DNA from: Acidiluteibacter sp963716125
Lineage (GTDB): Bacteria; Bacteroidota; Bacteroidia; Flavobacteriales_E; Vicingaceae
DNA length: 64,000 nt
NCBI GenBank assembly: GCA_963716125.1
Contig: OY970294.1
Span: forward strand, 2,232,001-2,296,000
Direction of reading: 5' to 3'
Under the pieces are notes generated by a model. That model did not search any database. It was not told the DNA's origin and saw only the letters and a list, made by a program, of their open reading frames with translations. Of the stretch, positions 1 through 7,800 are shown in pieces; positions within the stretch are counted from its first letter, which is position 1, and each line of letters opens with the position of its first letter. The position numbers and the translations under genes were made by a program.

Positions 1-600
1 TACTGCTCAACTAGAAGGGCAGGAGATAGACAAAAGCAAATCTAAGCGGAAGAAAGACGGTGTTTTTTATACGCCAAAATACATTACCAAATACATTGTT
101 GACAATACGGTTGGCAAACTCTGTGGAGAAAAGAAAGCCGAATTAGAAATTATTGATGAAGAATATGCCAAAGGTAGAAAGAATCGAAATAAGGACACCC
201 TTAAAAAACTAGATGAAAATCTGCAAACCTATCGCAATTGGTTGTTAAATATTACCATTTGCGATCCTGCTTGTGGTTCAGGAGCATTTCTCAACCAAGC
301 GTTGGAATTTTTAATGGTGGAACATGCTTTTATAGATGAATTAGAAACACAATTATTAGGCAATGCATTTGAATTTCCTGAAGTAGAAAATCACATATTG
401 GAGAAAAACATTTATGGGGTTGACATTAACAATGAAAGTGTTGATATAGCCAGGCTCTCGTTGTGGTTGCGAACTGCACAAAGAGGCAGGAAACTGACTA
501 GTTTAAATAACAATATAAAATGTGGCAATTCTTTAATTGACGACCCAAAAGTAGCAGGGGAGAAGGCATTTAACTGGCAAAAGGAGTTTCCAACAGTATT

Positions 601-1345
601 TCATGAAAAGGATAAAAAAGCATATCATATAACTACTGCTACACATGATAGCAGAACCTCACAACGAATGATTGATCATAAAGTTCGCTTGTTGAGAGAT
701 AATGGTAAAAGACCTAAAGCCGAAGGAATATGGCTAGAAGAGGAAGATGAAATAAAAATAGCCCAAACAGTAGCCACAATTATTGAAGAAGATAAATTAA
801 ATGTAATGGCATTTAATATTTGTGGAGACCACCTGCATTTATTGTTAGTATGCAACGAAGAGGAAGTAACTAAAATAGTAGGAAAAATAAAAGCAATAAC
901 CGCCAAAATACACAATAGAGAAAAAGGCATAACAGTAAAAGTGCAAGAAGAGATTTCCACTTCGAAAAGGGGAGATGCCTCGCTTTCTACTTCGAAAGAA
1001 GGAACTGCCTCGCTTTCTTCCACGACAATAGGACCTGTCTCGGTTTCTTCTTCTACTACGACAAGGGGACATGTCCCCTTGGCAAAAGAAAAAGAAGAAA
1101 ACGAGAAAAACCCCTCGCCGGAAGAGCAGCAAGAGCAGACTTCCTCGAATAAAAAACCTTACGTTTCTCTGTGGACACAAAAATTTGGTTGTAAGGAAAT
1201 AACTACTGATGAACAATTGTGGAATACAGTAGCGTACATCCAAAACAACCGAAACAAACACGAACTAAATATTTCTAAAGAAATGCGGTTGATATTGGCA
1301 AACAATGCTTTTAATCAACCTTATGAGCATGCTTTTAGACAAGAA
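601..1345 (+). other. REP-associated tyrosine transposase (RAYT/Y1 HUH) domain embedded in the methylase frame
   Basis: Between EFPTVF and GGFDVVIGNPPY, which adjoin directly in ordinary Eco57I-like enzymes, about 248 residues are inserted. The insert begins with YHITTATHDSR, like the N-terminus of TnpA_REP proteins. It has an HUH motif in GDHLHLLLV (histidine codons at 830-832 and 836-838) and a candidate nucleophile tyrosine in VAYIQNNRNKHEL (codon 1235-1237), in the position expected for Y1 transposases. The frame is uninterrupted through both junctions, so the product would be a methylase carrying a transposase-like domain, inserted much as an intein would be. The HUH and Tyr residues look intact. 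Whether the domain is catalytic, structural or a DNA-binding module cannot be told from sequence. Confidence 0.75.
957..1083 (+). repeat. Degenerate 30-36-bp tandem repeats ending in a perfect 18-bp palindrome
   Basis: Four tandem units inside the transposase-like insert encode the related peptides STSKRGDASL, STSKEGTASL, SSTTIGPVSV and STTTRGHVPL. Each DNA unit shares a core of the form TTCGAAnnGGnnnTGCCTCG. The last unit ends in the palindrome AAGGGGACATGTCCCCTT at 1063-1080. The segment is Ser/Thr-rich and probably an unstructured linker between the HUH half and the Tyr half of the domain. A palindrome of this type is what a RAYT protein would be expected to recognise. Confidence 0.7.
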
Positions 1346-2680
1346 TATGATGGTGGTTTTGATGTGGTGATTGGGAATCCGCCTTATGTTAGAAGTAGAG
1401 AATTATTTTCAGAAGAAGAAAAAAACTACTATTTAAAAACTTTTGAGACTATATCTTATCAGATAGATTTATATAAATTATTTATAGAAAAATCATGTTT
1501 TTTAATCAACAATAAAGGTAAACTATCTTTCATTACCCCATCTGTATTTTTAACAAATGATTATGATAAACCACTAAGGCAATTTATACTTGATAATTAC
1601 TCTCTTGAAATAATTGCAACAAGTAATAGCGATATTTTTGATGATGCTAGTGTTAAAACTGTGATTTTTTTAATTTCTCAATTTAAGCCTAAAAATGTAG
1701 TTACTTTATTTAAAATAGATAAAGCTCATTTTCATTCAGAAAAGACAATTCAACAATCCACATTTATCGAACAAGGTTATTTAATAAATGAAAAAATAAA
1801 TAATACTGCTATTCCGATAATTAATAGGATGAATAAATTTTCAAGAATAGGAGACTTTTTTGAAATAAAAAATGGAATAAAGGTTCGGAAGGAATTACTT
1901 TATAATAAAAATGAAGGGGAATTATTTAAGCCTTTTATTTTAGGTAAAAACGTTCAATTTTATCAAAATTCATATGATAATATATTTATCGATTATAAAA
2001 CTGAAAATGAAAAATTATATACAAACCAAGCATTTAGAACGCCTGATATTTTTGAACAGGATAAATTAATAACTCGTCAAATTTTAGGTAAGAGAATAAT
2101 TTCCTGTTTTGATAATCAGAAATTATATACGGATCAAACAACTTATGTAATTAATAAAAAAGTAGATAAACATCATTTGAAATACTTGCTATGCTTGCTT
2201 AATTCTAAATTGATTTATTTTCTACTTTCAAAATACTTTTTCTGATAACAAGAAAACCTTTCCAAAGGTAAAAAGGTCTCAATTACTTGAAATTCCTTAT
2301 CCTAATATCGAAAATCAAAATGAATTTGTTAACATAAGTAATAAGGAAATTAATAATGTTAAAGATTTTCAAAAAGCCTCAAACAATTTTACAGAGCTTT
2401 TAAAGTCTAAATTTAAAATCGAAAAATTAACAACCAAACTCCAAAACTGGCACGAATTGGAGTTTGGAGACTTTTTGAAAGAATTGAAAAAAGCCAAAGT
2501 TCAATTGAGTTTATCTGAAGAAGCAGAGTGGATGCAATACTTTAACGAGCAAAAACAAATGGCACAGGAACTTAAATCTGAAATCAATAAGGTAGATGGA
2601 GAAATTGACCGTATGGTGTATCAATTATACGATCTTACAGAAGAAGAAATACAAATTGTAGAACAATCTTAATATGAAAG

Positions 2681-2803
2681 ATGAATAAGGGAGATTCGCA
2701 AATACCATTAAAAATAAACAATCATGAGCAAATTGATAAAATGGTTTATGAGTTAAATGGATTGACGGATAATGAAATTGAGATTGTAGAAAGTTCAATT
2801 TAA
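2681..2803 (+). pseudogene. Orphan C-terminal tail of a second type IIG R-M gene
   Basis: A 40-codon frame opens with ATG nine bases after the stop of the preceding gene and contains IDKMVYELNGLTDNEIEIVE. This parallels the IDRMVYQLYDLTEEEIQIVE tail of the upstream enzyme (about 60% identity over 20 residues by eye), but the codons differ. It is therefore a diverged homologue's 3' end rather than a recent duplication. Nothing else of the enzyme remains. It is most simply the scar of a gene replacement or deletion at an R-M hot spot. It could be expressed as a small peptide, but no ribosome binding site is evident. Confidence 0.6.
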
Positions 2804-2901
2804 AGCGATTCGCAAACAAAAATAAATAATAATAAAGAAGCAAATTAAGGAGTATTTACTATTGCCAACATTAACAGTATTTTATTAAAAAAGAACAACC
2901 A

Positions 2902-3657
2902 ATGAAAAACAAAATAATCAACCTATCTGATAGAAAATTAGTAAACAATGAAGGTGTAAAATATTCATCTCTTTTAGAGAAATTTTTAGAACCTTTTATG
3001 AAAGATTTTAAACGTACCGAATTTCTTGAGGACATCATTGAGTTTGCCATTGGAGCTTGGAACTTTGGAAACTTAAAAACGATAATACCAGTAGAAGAGT
3101 TTGAAAAAACAATTGGAGCAGCAGAAGATTCTAATAAAGATATTGTGCTACTTAAAAAAATGATTGAGGCAAAAGCAGCTAAATTTGGCGAGTTCACTAA
3201 TTTTATTATTGAATATGAATTAGAAAAAAAATCTATTGGAGACCCTGTTTTAACTGTTATAACACAAGAGCAAGATGTATATTTACAGAACATGTTTGAT
3301 TTTATGGAAGAAGAGATGGCTGAAAATGACTTTGATGGTTATATTAATAGGTTTGCAATTATTATTAAACCACAACAACCATTTATAGACTGGTTAAATC
3401 AATTGATTCCCGAAGATGAAATTACGAAAGAAGATATTCCAACAAACATTTATTTAGTGAACGAAGAGATTGAAGATCTAGAAAAATGGCTTGCAAAAAA
3501 GTTTGATCTCTTTTTTAAAATGGAATTAGAAGAGTGGGAAGATAATAAAAAAGAATGGCCTCAAAAAAGAAACTTTAAACTATTTAAATCTTGGTTTAAC
3601 GTTGATGTATCTAGAGATATTTACGATTTAGAAAAGGATTCAATAGTTAAAATATAG
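2902..3657 (+). CDS. Hypothetical acidic protein, 251 aa
   Basis: I do not recognise a family. The protein is cytoplasmic by appearance, with no signal peptide or membrane segment, and rich in Glu, Asp and Lys. Two parts are visible: an N-terminal helical half (to about residue 110) with alternating acidic and basic residues, and a C-terminal half (from about 115) containing YINRFAIIIKPQQPFIDWLN and ending in a WxxDKKEWP-like basic/aromatic stretch. The gene stands alone between R-M remnants and a CusA fragment, about 100 bases after the orphan R-M tail. A poor A-rich ribosome binding site precedes the ATG. Its position suggests accessory cargo; no function is assigned. Confidence 0.7.
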   Translation: MKNKIINLSDRKLVNNEGVKYSSLLEKFLEPFMKDFKRTEFLEDIIEFAIGAWNFGNLKTIIPVEEFEKTIGAAEDSNKDIVLLKKMIEAKAAKFGEFTNFIIEYELEKKSIGDPVLTVITQEQDVYLQNMFDFMEEEMAENDFDGYINRFAIIIKPQQPFIDWLNQLIPEDEITKEDIPTNIYLVNEEIEDLEKWLAKKFDLFFKMELEEWEDNKKEWPQKRNFKLFKSWFNVDVSRDIYDLEKDSIVKI

Positions 3658-3731
3658 TTCGAGGTTTTAGACCTGAAAAAATAAAATTCTACATGTATGC
3701 TTTGAAGTAGATATGTAGTTAGCCGTAAATC

Positions 3732-3878
3732 TCTTTATATGCCAAAAATGGACAAGCAGGAAATGAAACACAAAGTCCTATGGCAATTGTGATTTTAGGC
3801 GGGCTATTTTCGGCCACCTTATTAAATTTTATAGTAATACCTTGTGTGTACCAATTGACATTGAAAGAGCAAAAATGA
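3732..3878 (+). pseudogene. Fragment of the C-terminus of a CusA/CzcA-type RND efflux pump
   Basis: The frame reads AGNETQSPMAIVILGGL, then SATLLNFIVIPCVYQL, and ends in a natural stop at 3876-3878. This is the last transmembrane segment of an HME-family RND pump. It closely matches the end of the truncated pump at 37438-39408 (AGNEIQSPMAIVILGGL). The frame closes a few codons upstream, so only about 47 residues survive. It is a deletion relic of a third pump and marks a recombination edge just before metal block 1. Confidence 0.85.
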
Positions 3879-4185
3879 TTAAAATAAGTCCGAGTAATTG
3901 CCATAGCAGAAAACAATTGCTAAGGTTTACAACATAGATTATAAAAATCAAAAGTGTATCAGCTGCTCTTTTAATAGAAGATTGTCTAAAAAAATAATGC
4001 GAAGAATTGAACTTGCCAAAATGATAAATCTTTAAATGATGAGCAGATTAGAAGATGTATATAAAAATAGTACAATAAAGTTAGATTATCTTTAATGCGT
4101 TAGTTCTATTTATATGCTCATTTGCACATTTTTGATAAATGAGGTGCAATTTAGTCAACTAATATATTTTCTAAACGCACTAAAC
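3879..4185 (+). other. Intergenic region upstream of metal block 1
   Basis: About 300 bases of AT-rich sequence without a convincing gene. A short frame near 4040 (MSRLEDVYKNSTIKLDYL) has no recognisable features. TGCGTT near 4098 and AACGCA near 4175 form a loose inverted pair. The regulatory elements of the downstream operon lie at the 3' edge and are listed separately. Confidence 0.4.
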
Positions 4186-4204
4186 TTTGCAATACCATTG
4201 CAAA
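4186..4204 (+). promoter_or_regulatory. Candidate operator: perfect 8-3-8 inverted repeat
   Basis: TTTGCAAT-ACC-ATTGCAAA is a perfect inverted repeat of 8-base arms with a 3-base spacer. It lies immediately upstream of a TAAATTTG -7 box, covering the expected -33 to -14 interval, and is therefore placed to control the first metal operon. A regulator from this block, such as the Fur-family protein at 10991, is a reasonable candidate but is not shown by sequence. Confidence 0.5.
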
Positions 4205-4215
4205 CATTAATTATG

Positions 4216-4223
4216 TAAATTTG
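4216..4223 (+). promoter_or_regulatory. Bacteroidota-type -7 promoter element
   Basis: TAAATTTG fits the TAnnTTTG -7 consensus of Bacteroidota. A TTGC about 18-20 bases upstream, within the palindrome, could serve as the -33 element. The ATG of the next gene begins only six bases after the box, so the transcript would be almost leaderless. Confidence 0.5.
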
Positions 4224-4228
4224 TCCCA

Positions 4229-4543
4229 ATGAAAAATGTATGTTACATACTGAGTATTTACTTTATGGCCTTGGCAGGAGTTTCATGTGCTGATACAGTT
4301 TCTGTAGACAATGCAAAAAATACCATTACAGCCATTAGCAGCGATACTCATAATCACTCTCAAGAAAGTAATTGGGACGGTTGTTCCCCTTTATGCGTTT
4401 GTAATTGCTGTCATGTAAGTTTTCTGTCAACTACAAGTTCACAATTGACTCAACTAAGAAAGTTTCCTTCAATTTACATTCCCTATCTTCAGAATTTCAA
4501 AGAAATTGAAATCGCTGACTTTCCAATTCCCCCTATATCATAA
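4229..4543 (+). CDS. DUF6660-family small exported Cys-rich protein
   Basis: This 104-residue protein has an N-terminal signal peptide (hydrophobic ILSIYFMALAGVSC, possibly a lipobox) followed by a His/Ser-rich stretch (THNHSQESNWDGC) and the motif CSPLCVCNCCHV. That Cys cluster is typical of the Bacteroidota DUF6660 family, found at the head of CzcA-type efflux operons. It probably binds thiophilic metal in the periplasm or at the membrane. It is the first gene of metal block 1, about 290 bases before the RND pump, with a hairpin between them. No start other than the ATG at 4229 keeps the signal peptide. Family assignment is from memory; the role as a metal buffer or sensor is inferred. Confidence 0.75.
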   Translation: MKNVCYILSIYFMALAGVSCADTVSVDNAKNTITAISSDTHNHSQESNWDGCSPLCVCNCCHVSFLSTTSSQLTQLRKFPSIYIPYLQNFKEIEIADFPIPPIS

Positions 4544-4713
4544 TTTTTCTTTTTAGCAGGATAAGTCTGTCTTAATGATAAAACTACTTTGTCAAACTAG
4601 ACGAATGTTCATCCATAAATTTGCTAAATACTCCCTAAATACTTTGATTTATTAAAGTCAATTTATTGGCTTGATTAATTGAGAAAAAAATTGGATAAAA
4701 AGAAAGAAGAAGG

Positions 4714-4745
4714 AAATCACATGTAAGTTACTCGTAAAGTGATTT
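4714..4745 (+). terminator. Possible terminator or attenuator between DUF6660 gene and pump
   Basis: AAATCAC (4714-4720) pairs with GTGATTT (4739-4745), and the 3' arm runs into a T run. The stem is only seven pairs with a long loop, so it would be weak. It may limit read-through from the small leader gene into the pump gene. Confidence 0.35.
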
Positions 4746-4836
4746 TTTATTGTGTTGGCCTACTAAATACTTCTATTTGGAATTGTAGTGCGTTTTAAAC
4801 ACTATTTCTCTATTTACTTTTAATAATAAAATAATT

Positions 4837-7800
4837 ATGATTAACAAAATAATTTTATTCTCTATAAAGAATAAACTCATCATTGGATTAATGATGTTGG
4901 CATGGATTGGAGTAGGAATTTATTCTATGAAGGAAGTGCCTATTGATGCCGTTCCTGATATAACAAATAATCAAGTACAAGTAATTACTACCTCTCCAAA
5001 TTTAGGCACAGAAGATATAGAACAGTTTGTAACATATCCGGTGGAAGTAGCAATGGCTAACCTTCCTGGAATTATAGAGATTCGATCTATTTCGCGTTTT
5101 GGATTGTCTGTTGTAACGCTTGTTTTTAAAGATGACATGGGTACTTATTTGCCTAGACAACTTGTCTCGGAAAAACTGGCAGATGTAAAAGGACAAATCC
5201 CTCAAAAATTTGGAGAACCTTTTATGGGTCCTATAACCACGGGTTTGGGTGAAATTTATCAATACACCTTGGCAGTGGATTCCAACTATAAAGATAAATA
5301 CAGCGATACCGATTTAAGAACATATCAAGATTGGATAGTGAAAAGACAGATGGCTATGCTGGCGGGTGTGGTAGAAGTAAATAGTTTCGGAGGCAGGGTA
5401 AAACAGTATGAAATAGCTGTTGATCCGGACAGATTGAGAAGTATGGGCATTACCATTGCTGATATATTTAAAGCTCTGGAGATTAATAATGAAAATACTG
5501 GTGGGGCTTACATTGTTAAAGATCACAAAGCCAATTTTATTAGAGGAGAGGGATTAGCCAGATCATTATCAGATTTGGAAAACATTGTGGTTACCACTGA
5601 AAATAATATTCCAACTTTAATAAAGGATGTAGCCACTGTGAAGTTTGGTCACGCTGTTCGCTTTGGATCATTTACCAAAAATGGAGAAGGAGATGCAGTT
5701 GGTGGAATGATATTAATGTTAAGAGGAGAAAATTCTAACGATGTAATTGCAAGAGTAAAAGATCGTGTAGTGGAGATCGAAAAATCCTTACCAAAAGGAA
5801 TTAGTATTAAACCTTTTATTGACAGGGCATCTTTAATTGAGAAGACAACAAGTACTGTATCTTCTAACCTTTTAGAAGGTGGATTGATAGTTATATTTGT
5901 ATTGGTTTTGTTTTTAGGGAATTTCAGAGGTGGATTAATAGTTGCATCTACCATTCCCCTATCGCTCTTATTTGCCTACATCATGATGAATATTTTTGGT
6001 GTTTGGTCAAACCTAATGAGTTTAGGAGCGATAGATTTTGGAATAATAGTAGATGGAGCAGTTATTATTGTAGAAAGTGTAGCCTTCTACATATCACAAA
6101 GAGTTAGAAATACAGTTAATGGGCAACTGTCGCAGCAAGAAATGGATGAAATATCCAATACATCATCTAGTAAAATGATGAATGCTGCATTTTTTGGACA
6201 GCTTATTATTTTAATTGTATTTATTCCAATTCTTACACTACAAGGTGTAGAAGGTAAAATGTTTACCCCTATGGCAATGACATTTAGTTTTGCTGTAATC
6301 GGTGCAATGGTTTTATGCCTAACCTATGTTCCTATGGTTTCGGCTCTTTTTATGAGTAAGAAACCATCTCAAAAACTAATGTGGGGAGATAAAGCTATCA
6401 TATGGATGGCAAATAAATACGAACCATTACTTCAAAAATCTTTAAAAAGAAAGAAATTAATTCTTTCTTTATCTGGAGCTTTTCTTGTACTGGCAATATT
6501 TACATTTTCGCGTATGGGTGGAGAATTTGTTCCTCAACTAGATGAAGGAGATATTGCCATGCAAGCCTTATTAAAGCCCGGTAGTTCTTTAGAAGAAACT
6601 GAAAAAGTATCTACCTTAATTGAGAAAACCATATTGGATAATTTTCCTGAAGTAACTGAAATGGTTTCACGTATTGGGGTGGCAGAGTTACCTACCGATC
6701 CAATGCCAATGGATATCGCGGATATGTTCATTATTTTAAAACCTCAAAGTGAATGGACTTCTGCTGAAACTAAAGAAGAGCTAATTGATAAAATTAGAGA
6801 TAAATTAGCTTTTATACCTGGAGTAAATTATGAATTTTCACAGCCTCTGGAACTTCGATTTAATGAATTAATGACAGGTGTTAGACAGGATGTTGCAATT
6901 AAGCTTTTTGGCGAAGACTTAGATGCTTTGGCAAGCTATGCGCAAAAAATGTCCGAAATAATAGGTACTGTAGAAGGAGTAGCTGACATAAAAGTAGAAG
7001 CGACAAAAGGCTTACCCCAAATGACAGTTAAATATGAACGTGATAAACTGGCTCAATATGGTTTAAACGTTCAGGAATTGAACACGATTGTAAGAACTGC
7101 ATTTAGTGGTGAAGTAGCAGGAGTGATTTTTGAAGGAGAAAAACGCTTTGATTTAGTTGTTCGACTAAAAGATGAGCATAAAACTAGCATCGATGATCTT
7201 AAAAATATTTATGTAGAACTACCGAATGGCGACCAATTACCTTTAAAAGAAGTTGCAAGCATCAGCTATCAAGGAGGCCCTATGCAAATTTCAAGAGAAG
7301 GAACCAACCGCAGAACTTATGTAGGGATAAATGTAAGAGGACGAGATGTAGAATCTGTAGTTAATGAGATACAAGAAAAGTTAGATAGTCAACTTGATTT
7401 ACCACCTGGTTATTACATCAAATACGGTGGCTCTTTTGAAAACTTACAAAGAGCAAAATCACGATTAATGATTGTAGTACCTATTGCTTTGGCATTAATT
7501 TTTGTACTCCTGTTCTTTGCCTTGAAATCGTTTAGTCAAACTGTGATGATTTACGTGGCAATACCGCTTTCTGCAATAGGTGGCATATTCTCTCTTTGGT
7601 TACGAGACATGCCTTTCAGTATTTCTGCTGGTGTGGGATTTATCGTTCTGTTTGGAGTTGCTGTGTTAAATGGTCTCGTCCTTATAAGCAGTATGAACGA
7701 ACTCAAACAAGAAGGGATGGGTTTGAAAGAACGAATTATTAAAGGAACAAAAGAGCGGATTCGTCCCATATTTTTAACTGCATCTACTGATATATTGGGC

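Larger units (their letters stand above)
1..2672 (+). pseudogene. Type IIG (Eco57I-like) restriction-modification enzyme, 5' cut by window edge and frameshifted
   Basis: The reading frame is open from the first bases, so the true start lies upstream. Methylase motif I DPACGSG is at 263-283 and motif IV NPPY at 1376-1387, the adenine-N6 pattern of Eco57I-type enzymes that carry methylation and cleavage in one chain. The frame stops at 2243-2245, but the expected continuation, starting FSDNKKTFPKVKRSQL and ending in a DRMVYQLYDLTEEE tail, resumes one frame over and runs to 2672. The switch falls in a run of five T at 2237-2241; four T would restore one frame. It is therefore a broken gene, a phase-variable gene, or a sequencing error. 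About 745 bases between the two methylase motifs encode an unrelated transposase-like domain, listed separately. The N-terminal nuclease part is outside the window, so the type IIG call rests on the methylase half. Confidence 0.8.

Noticed and set aside
957..1083. Tandem repeats considered as a CRISPR array
   Set aside because: Units are degenerate, contiguous, lack spacers and keep an open reading frame.
845..1261. Minus-strand Arg/Ser-rich frame of 138 codons opposite the RAYT insert
   Set aside because: It is the antisense of the Ser/Thr repeat segment; composition is an artefact of the repeat and the plus frame has clear domain motifs.
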